Of a DNA stretch of 64,000 bases, positions 1-7,205 are shown piece after piece. The DNA is from Aldehydirespirator sp965220645. Its GTDB lineage: Bacteria; Actinomycetota; Acidimicrobiia; Acidimicrobiales; Aldehydirespiratoraceae. The stretch covers positions 2,046,001 through 2,110,000 of the forward strand of contig OZ244836.1 of assembly GCA_965220645.1 (NCBI GenBank), read 5' to 3'. Position numbers and translations under genes: made by a program. Under the pieces are notes generated by a model. It did not search any database, was not told the DNA's origin, and saw nothing but the letters and a program-made list of their open reading frames with translations. How positions within the stretch are numbered: position 1 is the first letter of the stretch; every line of letters begins with the position of its first letter.

Positions 1-28
1 GGGGCGCGCCCGGCGGTACGGTGCTCCA

Positions 29-1330
29 GTGCCCCCCGCTGCGTTCGCCTCCTTCGGCCATCGCAGCTTCCGCTATTTCTGGTTCGGCGGCGTTACTGCC
101 AACTCGGCGCGGTGGTTCCAGTATGTGGCCCTGCCTGCAGTCGTCTGGGACCTGACCGCCAGCCCGGGCTGGGTCGGCCTCGCAGGGTTCGCGCAGTTCA
201 CGGCGATGGCGTTGGTCGCGCCGGTCGCGGGGTTGGTAGCCGACCACTATCCGAGGCGCAGGATCCTGATGGTCTCGCAATCCTTCATGGGCCTGGTCGC
301 GGTGGCCATGGCCTTGGCCTGGACCCAGGGCGTGCGCTCCCCGTCCGCCTATGTCGCGCTGGCAGCCGTTTCGGGGCTGGGTGGAGGGTTGAACCTGCCT
401 GTGTGGCAGTCCTTTGTGAGTGAGCTGGTACCCAGGGACCTCCTCCTGAACGCGGTGACCTTGAACTCCGCTCAGTTCAACAGCTCCCGGCTGGTCGGCC
501 CGATGCTGGGGGGCATCACCGTGGCTGCGGCCGGTCCGGCAGTCGCATTCTGGGTGAGCGCGGCCGGTGCTCTGGTGGTGGTGTTCGCGTTGGCCCGTGT
601 CCAGTCCGGACAAGCTGTGCTGGTCGGGACTCCGAGCATGAGGCTGATCCGCAACACGTTGGCCGTAGCCCGGTATGTGAGGGCTCGCCGCGGTCTGGTG
701 GTCGCCTTCGTCACGGTCTCGCTCATCGGAGCGGTCGGGTTGCCGATCCAGATGCTCACCGTTGTCTTCGCCGAGGATGTGTTCGATCGGGGGCCGGGCG
801 GGTTCGGACTCATGCTCACCATGCTTGGCGTGGGCGCGGTGGCGGCCGCGCCCATGGTGGCGTCTCTGGGTGGGCGGGTGTCGCGGTCGAAGATCCAGAG
901 GGTCGCACTCGTCGTCTACGGCGCGGCTACCTTGGCGCTCTCGGTGGCCCCCACTTTCGTGGTGTATCTGGTGCCGTTGGCGCTGATCGGGGCGGCCCAT
1001 CTCGCGTCGGCCAGCGCGCTCAACACTGCGGTGCAGCTCCAGGTGGACGAGAACCGCAGAACGCAGGTGATGTCGCTGTATGTGATGGTGCTGATGTCGT
1101 CCAATCCGCTCGGTCAGCTTGTGTTGGGCCAGCTGATCGAGTTGATCGGACCGCGTCCCGCCTTCGGCGCCTACGGCGCTCTATTGCTGGGAGGCACGGC
1201 CGTGCTCCATGCTGCGGGCTGGTTGCGCCAGCTGGACATCGAGGTAGGAGAGTACTCCCCGGAGGTGATGCCCGAGGTCCATCCGACCACCCCGTCGCCT
1301 CCCCGCCCCGAAGGGCGGCCTCCGGCCTGA
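29..1330 (+). CDS. MFS transporter, DHA3 / EntS-like exporter family
   Basis: A 433-residue polytopic membrane protein with about twelve hydrophobic segments. The loop GLVADHYPRRRILM (about residues 68-81) is the MFS motif A between helices 2 and 3. The overall pattern resembles the DHA3 / enterobactin-exporter group, which expels small molecules by proton antiport; the substrate cannot be read from sequence. The tail after about residue 405 is proline-rich and polar. The GTG start is not certain: the frame is open to the left edge of the window, so the true start may lie upstream. The next gene follows in the same direction after about 120 bp and is not obviously coupled. Confidence 0.8.
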   Translation: MPPAAFASFGHRSFRYFWFGGVTANSARWFQYVALPAVVWDLTASPGWVGLAGFAQFTAMALVAPVAGLVADHYPRRRILMVSQSFMGLVAVAMALAWTQGVRSPSAYVALAAVSGLGGGLNLPVWQSFVSELVPRDLLLNAVTLNSAQFNSSRLVGPMLGGITVAAAGPAVAFWVSAAGALVVVFALARVQSGQAVLVGTPSMRLIRNTLAVARYVRARRGLVVAFVTVSLIGAVGLPIQMLTVVFAEDVFDRGPGGFGLMLTMLGVGAVAAAPMVASLGGRVSRSKIQRVALVVYGAATLALSVAPTFVVYLVPLALIGAAHLASASALNTAVQLQVDENRRTQVMSLYVMVLMSSNPLGQLVLGQLIELIGPRPAFGAYGALLLGGTAVLHAAGWLRQLDIEVGEYSPEVMPEVHPTTPSPPRPEGRPPA

Positions 1331-1451
1331 CGGGGCTTGGTCACCAGTCCTCAGCGCCGTCGTCGGAGCCGACTTCGATTCCGCGGGGGCGGCCGTTGGG
1401 GGAACAGCTAGTATTCTCGGCCCGTCGGCTGGCGAACCGGAGGAACGGGCG

Positions 1452-2552
1452 GTGGCGATGACACTGGATCCTGAATTGTTCTTGCCCGATCCGGCTCAAG
1501 TCGATGTGCGCTACACCGTGATCTCTGTCGACGACCACGTTGTGGAGCCGCCACACCTGTTCGAGGAGTACATGTCGCCTCGGCTGCGCGAACGCGGTCC
1601 GAAGGTGGCCGAACACTCGAACGGTGCCGAGGTGTGGGAGTTCGAGGGAGAGACCTACTCCCAGGTCGGCATGATGGCCTTTGCTGGGCGGCGCAAAGAG
1701 ACGATGAAGGAGGAGCCCTCACGGTTCGAGCACATGCGGCCCGGCTGCTACGACGCCGACGCCCGAATCGCCGACATGGATGTCGCGGGTATCTGGGCGA
1801 TGCTCAACTTTCCGTCACAGATCAGTGGATTCTGCGGGCGGATCTTCGCCGCGGCGCGAGACGGAGAAGTCAGTCTCGACTGTGTTCGGGCGTGGAACGA
1901 CTGGCTGTTCACCGAGTGGTTCGAGCCCCATCCGACCCGGGTCATCCCCTGCGCCATCACCTATCTTGGTGACAGGGAGCAGGCTGTAGCGGAGATACAC
2001 CGCAACGCCGAGCGCGGTTTCGTGTCGGTGACGTTGCCGGATCGTCCGCACCTGATCGGGCTGCCATCGCTATGGGAGCGCGATTTCTGGGATCCGATCG
2101 TCGGGGCTTGCGTCGATACCGACACTGTCATCTCGATGCATGTCGGGAGTTCGGGCCCCAACTACCAGCCGCCTCCCGGTGCCCCGTCGCTGCAACTCAG
2201 GGCCCACATGTTCGGGATGCTGTCTGTGCGCAGCTGCTTGGAGTGGCTGATGTCACCCTACCCCGAGACGCACCCGGACCTGAAGATCGCGATGTCGGAG
2301 GGTGGTATCGGCTGGGTGCCCATGCTGATCGACCGGCTCAACAACGTCCTTGACCGGAAAGGCTACGAAATCGGTGGGGAGGAGCATCCTGCCGACGTGC
2401 TGCGCCGCAACTTCTGGTTCTGCACCCTCGACGACCCGTCCACGATCGACTGCCGTCACACCATCGGAGTCGACAACATCATGTTGGAGACTGACTACCC
2501 CCACGGCGACGGCACCTGGCCCCACACTCAGGACGTGATCGAGCGCCACTGA
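1452..2552 (+). CDS. Amidohydrolase (amidohydrolase-2 family), interrupted by in-frame TGA
   Basis: A TIM-barrel metal-dependent hydrolase of the amidohydrolase-2 / decarboxylase group. Visible motifs are VDDH near residue 28, the SMHVGSSG strand, and the terminal LETDYPHGDGTWPHTQ segment that carries a metal or catalytic Asp. The GTG start is supported by GGAGG at 1439-1443. The frame stops at TGA 2550-2552, but without any shift it continues to a second TGA at 2646-2648. The read-through segment includes ENAARLYRHPLP, the usual C-terminal helix of this family. That distal stop overlaps the next gene's GTG start as GTGA. The protein is therefore probably about 31 residues short because of a nonsense change. 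Substrate unknown. Confidence 0.8.
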   Translation: MAMTLDPELFLPDPAQVDVRYTVISVDDHVVEPPHLFEEYMSPRLRERGPKVAEHSNGAEVWEFEGETYSQVGMMAFAGRRKETMKEEPSRFEHMRPGCYDADARIADMDVAGIWAMLNFPSQISGFCGRIFAAARDGEVSLDCVRAWNDWLFTEWFEPHPTRVIPCAITYLGDREQAVAEIHRNAERGFVSVTLPDRPHLIGLPSLWERDFWDPIVGACVDTDTVISMHVGSSGPNYQPPPGAPSLQLRAHMFGMLSVRSCLEWLMSPYPETHPDLKIAMSEGGIGWVPMLIDRLNNVLDRKGYEIGGEEHPADVLRRNFWFCTLDDPSTIDCRHTIGVDNIMLETDYPHGDGTWPHTQDVIERH

Positions 2553-2648
2553 GGTCACATACCTCACGACGAACTGAGGGCCATGTGCTGTGAGAACGCC
2601 GCCCGTCTCTACCGCCACCCCCTCCCGGCGGTAGTGCTCCCGCAGTGA
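2553..2648 (+). pseudogene. Read-through C-terminus of the upstream amidohydrolase
   Basis: Same frame as the amidohydrolase, directly after its TGA. It encodes GHIPHDELRAMCCENAARLY followed by RHPLPAVVLPQ and a stop at 2646-2648. The ENAARLYRHPLP element is characteristic of the end of amidohydrolase-2 proteins, so this stretch was coding until recently, or still is through stop-codon read-through. Its terminal TGA overlaps the GTG start of the class II aldolase. Confidence 0.7.
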
Positions 2649-3412
2649 CATTCACGCCCAAGCCCGACCGTCTGATGCCGACGCTCACACCTCCCCAGGA
2701 GCTGGCCATCTTGGCTCGCGGCCTGTGGCGCAGGGGGTACCGCGACCACATCGCCGGCCACATCACCGTCAACCGGGGCGACGAGACGTTGTGGTGCAAC
2801 CCGAGGCTGCTGCGCTGGGACGAGATCCGCCCCGAGCATGCAATCGTCATCAACCTCGACGGAGACGTGCTCGAAGGCGACTGGCCGGCGCCTGCGGGTA
2901 TCCCGCTTCACCTGGCGCTGCGCCGGGCCCGGCCCGACATCGGAGTGGTGGTTCACGGTCACCCGCTCTATAGCACGGTCTGGGCCGGCATCGGCGAGGT
3001 TCCACCTGCGATGGATCAGACTTCCGCGACCGGAAGCGGCGATCCAGTGCTGGTGGCCCAGTACGCCGGCACGGTCAACGACGACAGCGCCGCCGAGACG
3101 ACCGCCGCCAGGATGGGCAACGCCGAACTTGCTTTGCTTGCGGGCCACGGCGTGGTCGTGACCGCGCCGACGGTGGCTGCCGCCTACCGGCGGGCGGTTG
3201 CGCTGGAATTGCGGTGCAAACGGGCCTGGCACGCCCTGGTCGTCGCCGACGGTCCGATCCGCTCGCCGTTGCCGGGCGCTTTTCTTGAGTGGTGCCGCCA
3301 GGGCGGCTTCGGGGTGCCTCCGGGCTATTGGGAGGCCGCGGTCCGCGCCGAGCTGCGCGCCGAACCCAGCCTCCTCGACTTGGACGAACTCGACACGAGC
3401 CTCGCGACCTGA
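2645..3412 (+). CDS. Class II aldolase/adducin family protein
   Basis: 255 residues, the normal length for the fuculose-phosphate aldolase / adducin fold. The zinc-binding motif HGH lies at residues 104-106 (VVVHGHPLYS) and a third histidine is in AGHGV near residue 168. Members cleave sugar phosphates or decarboxylate and dehydrate related hydroxy acids. The GTG start overlaps the distal stop of the upstream amidohydrolase frame (GTGA), which indicates translational coupling and a shared pathway. An internal ATG at codon 11 (MPTLTPP) is an alternative start. No phosphate-binding motif is clear enough to name a substrate. Confidence 0.8.
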   Translation: MTFTPKPDRLMPTLTPPQELAILARGLWRRGYRDHIAGHITVNRGDETLWCNPRLLRWDEIRPEHAIVINLDGDVLEGDWPAPAGIPLHLALRRARPDIGVVVHGHPLYSTVWAGIGEVPPAMDQTSATGSGDPVLVAQYAGTVNDDSAAETTAARMGNAELALLAGHGVVVTAPTVAAAYRRAVALELRCKRAWHALVVADGPIRSPLPGAFLEWCRQGGFGVPPGYWEAAVRAELRAEPSLLDLDELDTSLAT

Positions 3413-3466
3413 GCGGGTCTCAGGGTTGTGCTGACACCGACCTGCGGTGTGCACCCAGCGTGGTCT

Positions 3467-4423
3467 TCAGCTCTCCCACTCGCCGTCCACGGCAGCCTCC
3501 AGGTACTCGGTTCCTTCGTCGCAGTCGGGCTGGACGGGGCACCATCGGCAGGCTGGGCCGGGCGTCATGCTCGGCTGGCGCGTGCCGCTGACCAGCTCGA
3601 CGTAGCGATGGGCGCCGTCGATCACCCGCTCGGCCGCCGACAGCAGCAGGTCGCGGGTGACCTCCTCGGGATGGAACCGGCCCTGGTCGAGGTAGTAGGT
3701 GGCCAGCAGCCGGGGCGGCAGGATGCGCAGGGCCTCCAGCAGGGCGTAGAAGCGCAGGTCCTCGCGGTGGGAGGGTGAGAATCGGCCCGTCTTGAAGTCG
3801 ATGATCACCTTGCCGGCCACCGTGCCTTCGGGTTGGCCGAGCGTCAGGTCGGGCTTGCCCGACAGCACGACCAGCCCGCGGTGAAGCTCTGCCCGTATCG
3901 GGCTGTCAGTGGTGGGCCGCCATTTGGGTTTGAGCGCGGGGAAGCACTCCAGGAACTGGGTAATGCCCGCCCCGGCCTCGGCTCGCAGCTCGGCCCGCTC
4001 GGTCTCGTCGCAGCGCTCCAGGTAGTCGGCGATGCTCTTGTCGGCGTTCTGGAGGCGGGCCATGGCCTCGTCGACCAGTTCCAGCGGCGATGCTGCTTCT
4101 TGCCAGTGCACCGACAACTCGATGGCCTTGTGGGTGACCGTGCCCCGCGCGGTGGGCGGTGACCATTGGAACGGTGCGGCAAGCTCGGCCACGAACTTCC
4201 GCTCGCATCCGAGCGCCTGCACGAGCCTGAACTTGCTCAAGTAGAGGACATCGTCGTCGAACCGGTCGGATGCGATGGTGTCGACCAGCGGCTCGAGGCG
4301 CTCCTCCAGGAGGCTTCGCAGCTCGTCGCGCAGGCCCCGGTCGAAGGTGGGCCGGTCTCCCTTCGGGGCGCCGAGCAGGCTCACGACCTCCTGTTGGGCC
4401 GGGTTGTATTGATCGGCATGCAT
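3467..4423 (-). CDS. Stand-alone PD-(D/E)XK nuclease with Fe-S cysteines (RecB/Cas4-like)
   Basis: 318 residues. The nuclease core is visible as H98, D192 (SGKPD), D209 and K211 (IIDFKTG). C73 together with C292, C295 and C301 (PACRWCPVQPDC) reproduces the one-plus-three cysteine arrangement that binds a 4Fe-4S cluster in AddB and Cas4 nucleases. It probably cuts or resects DNA. No helicase, CRISPR array or other cas gene is adjacent, and the gene converges with the class II aldolase. It is the kind of RecB-family exonuclease that actinobacteria often carry alone; its physiological role is not evident here. Confidence 0.8.
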   Translation of the reverse strand: MHADQYNPAQQEVVSLLGAPKGDRPTFDRGLRDELRSLLEERLEPLVDTIASDRFDDDVLYLSKFRLVQALGCERKFVAELAAPFQWSPPTARGTVTHKAIELSVHWQEAASPLELVDEAMARLQNADKSIADYLERCDETERAELRAEAGAGITQFLECFPALKPKWRPTTDSPIRAELHRGLVVLSGKPDLTLGQPEGTVAGKVIIDFKTGRFSPSHREDLRFYALLEALRILPPRLLATYYLDQGRFHPEEVTRDLLLSAAERVIDGAHRYVELVSGTRQPSMTPGPACRWCPVQPDCDEGTEYLEAAVDGEWES

Positions 4424-4450
4424 GGGGCTGGGGGCCGGCTCCTTCGCAGG

Positions 4451-4876
4451 ATGGGGCTGTTGTCACACCCCGGCGCGACGATAGCTCTCGTGGGAATGAC
4501 ATCGCTCGACTTCGGAGCCGTAGCCCGCTCGCTCGCCCGGGCAGCCCACTTGCGCGGCCTGGTCGTGCCGGTCTTCGCCAGCCCGCCGTCCCGCCCTGAC
4601 CTCGACCGCTCCATCCGACGCCGCAACGGATCCCCTGTGGTGTCGGTCCGGCTGAGGAACCGGCCCCGCGGGGCAGTGCTCGCCGACATGATCGAGGGGA
4701 TCGTGGTCGCCAACAATCTCGAAGTAGCCCGCGCGGACCTTGCCCGCTCCGCACTGTGGCTGGCCGTTGACGGCGAGGGTGGAGAGGGTGATGCCGGCGC
4801 ACTCACCTTGAGGACGGAGGTCTCGGAGACCGCCCGGACTCCGCCATCCCAACCCAAAGAAGCCGCCGCAGCTTGA
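4451..4876 (+). CDS. Conserved hypothetical protein
   Basis: About 141 residues, with the sequence TIALVGMTSLDFGAVARSLA followed by an Arg-rich basic segment and AVLADMIEGIVVANNLEVAR. The alternation of a hydrophobic strand with helices suggests a small alpha/beta fold. The start is uncertain: ATG 4451 has AGGA immediately before it, and GTG 4490 is an alternative. It is divergent from the nuclease and lies about 50 bp before tRNA-Leu. The gene reads as genuine because codon bias is normal and no better frame overlaps it. I do not recognise a function. Confidence 0.55.
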   Translation: MGLLSHPGATIALVGMTSLDFGAVARSLARAAHLRGLVVPVFASPPSRPDLDRSIRRRNGSPVVSVRLRNRPRGAVLADMIEGIVVANNLEVARADLARSALWLAVDGEGGEGDAGALTLRTEVSETARTPPSQPKEAAAA

Positions 4877-4925
4877 CCTTGCTCGGGCTGGCGACCGGCG
4901 GGACACGGGCTACCGTGGCGCACGT

Positions 4926-5009
4926 GCCCGGGTGGCGCAACTGGCAGACGCGGCCCGCTTAAAACGGGCTGTCCTAACGGACATGTGGGTTCGAGTCCCA
5001 CCCCGGGCA
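4926..5009 (+). tRNA. tRNA-Leu (anticodon TAA)
   Basis: Complete class II tRNA fold: acceptor stem GCCCGGG/CCCGGGC, anticodon stem GCCCG/CGGGC enclosing loop CTTAAAA (anticodon TAA), a long variable arm with TGTCC/GGACA stem typical of tRNA-Leu, T-stem GTGGG/CCCAC with TTCGAGT loop, and discriminator A at 5009. The 3' CCA is not encoded. Confidence 0.95.
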
Positions 5010-5362
5010 CGCCAGAACGCCGACAACAGCTCAGTTAAGAGGCAATATTCGACTCAGTGTGGGTCGTGTTTGTCCACCGCGTATGTCTCACACCTCTTGT
5101 GCAATATCCGGTGCAGCTGGCGCCGCGATATTGGCGGCATGCACGCCTCAAGAGTCCACATCGACGAACCCCGCGGACTGTGCGGGCACTCCCCAGATCG
5201 AGAGCGCGGGCCAACAAGCACGCTATCTGCGCTCTGGTGACTGGGTTGCTGGGACAGTAGGTGTGAGCGGTGCAGCCGGTGGTGATTCTTGGTGTAGTCC
5301 GCGATGAAGTTGAAGGCGGCTTGCGAAGTTCTCGAATGGGAAGGGGAGAGGTAGCCCGGGTC

Positions 5363-5391
5363 TTGCGTAATCGATTTCAGCATGTTAGCGT
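5363..5391 (+). promoter_or_regulatory. Candidate promoter with LacI-family operator (5366-5379)
   Basis: CGTAATCGATTTCA (5366-5379) matches the general LacI-family operator pattern TGnAAnCGnTTnCA at nine of ten defined positions, with the central AA-n-CG-n-TT intact. It overlaps a plausible -35 (TTGCGT, 5363-5368) spaced 17 bp from a weak -10 (TAGCGT, 5386-5391). A LacI regulator is encoded in the same locus at 15197-16273, so repression of the transporter operon by that protein is a reasonable inference. Confidence 0.45.
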
Positions 5392-5426
5392 CGGCGGCGT
5401 CCGAGCACTGCTGACGCCGTGCTAAC
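5384..5426. repeat. Inverted repeat upstream of the binding-protein gene
   Basis: Outer arms GTTAGC (5384-5389) and GCTAAC (5421-5426) enclose inner arms GGCGTC (5396-5401) and GACGCC (5413-5418). The structure lies 17 bp before the ATG of the binding protein and would form an interrupted hairpin in the 5' leader, or serve as a second protein-binding site. Confidence 0.5.
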
Positions 5427-5443
5427 TGAAGGGGGAGAACACG

Positions 5444-7132
5444 ATGTGTTGGAAGACCGGCGGCTCTATCCGCCGCAGCCTTATCGTTTCCAGTCTGATC
5501 GTGTTGGCGCTGGTCGCCGCTGCCTGCGGCGACGATGACAGTGACGAGCCGGCGCCCGCCGCCCCGACTACGAGCGAGGCCGCTGTCGAGCCCGATGAGC
5601 CCGATGCGCCGGCCACGACCGCGGCCGAGAGCGACGCGGTGGAGGACTGCGGGCCTCTCGAGATGGCGTTCCCATTCGACATGCAGGTGCCCGATCCAGC
5701 GATCTTCTATCAGTCCGACGGGCTAAACGTCACCCGCGGCGCCTACGAGGGCCTGCTCCGCTACAAGCCGAACACGGCACAGCCCGAGATCGAGCCGCTA
5801 CTGGCGGAGAGTTATGACATCAGTGACGACGGCTTGGTTTACACGTTCAATATTCGTGAGGGCGTCAAGTTCCACGACGGCACCGATCTGACAGCGCAGG
5901 ATGTCATCGCGAGCTTCAATCGCAGAGTGGGCGTCGATGCAGGGCCCGCATACATGCTCTGGGACGTTGCCAGCTACGAGACACCGGACGACTACACGCT
6001 GATCATCACCTTGAACCAGCCCGACAGCGCATTCATCCACTACATGGCTGCGCCGTACGGGCCCGGCATCGTCAGTCCGGAAGCGGTCGAGGCCAACGCG
6101 GTGGGCGACGACCTTGCCCAGGCCTACATTGCGACGAACTCGGCGGGCACCGGGCCCTACTACATCAGCAGCTTTGAGCCGGGCGAGTACGAACTCACCC
6201 GCTTCGAGGACTACTGGGGCGAGGACCCGTACGTCCCCGCATGCTTCTCCCCGGTGCACATTCGCGTGATTCCGGACTTCACCACCCAGATGCTCGAACT
6301 CGAGAACGGTGGACTGGACATCATGATCCACGGCGTCACGAAGAACGATCTGCCTCGATTCCAAGAAGCGGGATTCGAGGTGTTCCAGCACGCTGGGATC
6401 AACTTCGTGGTCATGCACCTGAACACCCATGACGGGCCGTTCTCGGATCCGGCCATCCGGGCCGCAGTCCCGCAGGCGATCGATCGTGACTTCATCGTGG
6501 AGCAGGTGTACGGCGATCTGGCCAAGGTGGCAGCGACGCTGTTCCCGCAAGGAATGCTGCCCCCGGGCCAGGGCACATTCGACCCGGCGTTGAATCCGCA
6601 GGCACTGACCGACGCTGTCGCCGCCGGTGGTTGGGAGGACGCCACTATCGACCTCGTGTTCACGACGGACGATCCGAACAACCAGCAGGTGGCCGGTCTA
6701 GTTGCGGCTCAACTCACAGCCGCCGGCTTGAACACGACAAGTCGCGGCGTGACCCAGCCCGAGACATTCGAGTACCCGACTACGCCGGACATTCGACCCG
6801 ACGCTCTCATACTGCCCGCGACCCCGGATGCGACTCACGCCTTCACATGGTCGGACCTGTTCTACCGTCCAGGTGGGGGGCTCTCGTACTTCTCGCCCGA
6901 GATCTGCGCCGAGGCCGACCAGCTCTCGTTCGATGGTCTGAGGGTGGTCGGTGATGAGGCAGTGGCCGAGGTCTACGCCCGTGCCTCGCTGGCATATGCC
7001 GAATGCGGCGCCTTCGTGCCCCTGGCCGACGTCATAGAGACCGTTGTCGCCCGTTCCGGCATGACCGGGTTCGAGCACCGGTACGACGACCTCTCGGCGT
7101 TGCGGATCGCCTCGCTCAGCGACGGCTCATAG
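5444..7132 (+). CDS. ABC transporter substrate-binding lipoprotein, peptide/nickel (SBP_bac_5) family
   Basis: 562 residues with a lipoprotein signal: basic n-region, hydrophobic stretch and lipobox ending at C28 (LVAAAC), followed by an acidic, Ala/Pro-rich linker. The mature part has the features of cluster-C binding proteins (for example EGLLRYKP, FHDGTDLTAQDVIASFNRRV and GTGPYYISSFEPGEYELTRF regions), which deliver oligopeptides, nickel chelates or oligosaccharides to Dpp/Opp-type permeases. A strong Shine-Dalgarno (GGGGGAG) precedes the ATG. The downstream SIS and PfkB genes suggest a sugar or sugar-amine ligand rather than a peptide, but this is inference. Confidence 0.88.
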   Translation: MCWKTGGSIRRSLIVSSLIVLALVAAACGDDDSDEPAPAAPTTSEAAVEPDEPDAPATTAAESDAVEDCGPLEMAFPFDMQVPDPAIFYQSDGLNVTRGAYEGLLRYKPNTAQPEIEPLLAESYDISDDGLVYTFNIREGVKFHDGTDLTAQDVIASFNRRVGVDAGPAYMLWDVASYETPDDYTLIITLNQPDSAFIHYMAAPYGPGIVSPEAVEANAVGDDLAQAYIATNSAGTGPYYISSFEPGEYELTRFEDYWGEDPYVPACFSPVHIRVIPDFTTQMLELENGGLDIMIHGVTKNDLPRFQEAGFEVFQHAGINFVVMHLNTHDGPFSDPAIRAAVPQAIDRDFIVEQVYGDLAKVAATLFPQGMLPPGQGTFDPALNPQALTDAVAAGGWEDATIDLVFTTDDPNNQQVAGLVAAQLTAAGLNTTSRGVTQPETFEYPTTPDIRPDALILPATPDATHAFTWSDLFYRPGGGLSYFSPEICAEADQLSFDGLRVVGDEAVAEVYARASLAYAECGAFVPLADVIETVVARSGMTGFEHRYDDLSALRIASLSDGS

Positions 7133-7155
7133 TCGAAGCCGCAGTAGAACGACAC

Positions 7156-7184
7156 GCCCCGCCGCCGCGGCGCGGCGGCGGGGC
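7156..7184 (+). promoter_or_regulatory. Perfect GC hairpin between binding protein and ATPase genes
   Basis: A 13-bp perfect inverted repeat (left arm GCCCCGCCGCCGC, 7156-7168; right arm 7172-7184) with a 3-nt loop, starting 24 bp after the binding-protein stop. No U-tract follows, so it is more likely an mRNA-stabilising or attenuating stem than a complete terminator. Such stems commonly let a binding protein be made in excess over the rest of its transporter. Confidence 0.7.
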
Positions 7185-7205
7185 ATACTTGGCACCTCAA
7201 GGGTC

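Larger units (their letters stand above)
5010..5443. other. 434-bp region between tRNA-Leu and the ABC transporter locus
   Basis: No convincing intact gene. The minus strand between about 5356 and 5267 encodes a segment (YLSPSHS, then IADY and NHHRLH) that weakly resembles the C-terminal end of IS481-type transposases; I regard it as a possible decayed remnant. The right end, from about 5363, holds a candidate promoter, a LacI-type operator and an inverted repeat upstream of the binding-protein gene, listed separately. Confidence 0.4.

Noticed and set aside
2550..2552. Selenocysteine or reassigned UGA in the amidohydrolase
   Set aside because: No SECIS-like hairpin is evident just downstream, the position is not catalytic, and TGA ends many other genes here. 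A nonsense change or sequencing error is simpler.
5267..5356. IS481-type transposase end next to tRNA-Leu, suggesting an integrated element
   Set aside because: The similarity is weak and confined to about 30 residues. No duplicated tRNA 3' end (att site) or integrase is visible downstream, so I list it only as a possible remnant.
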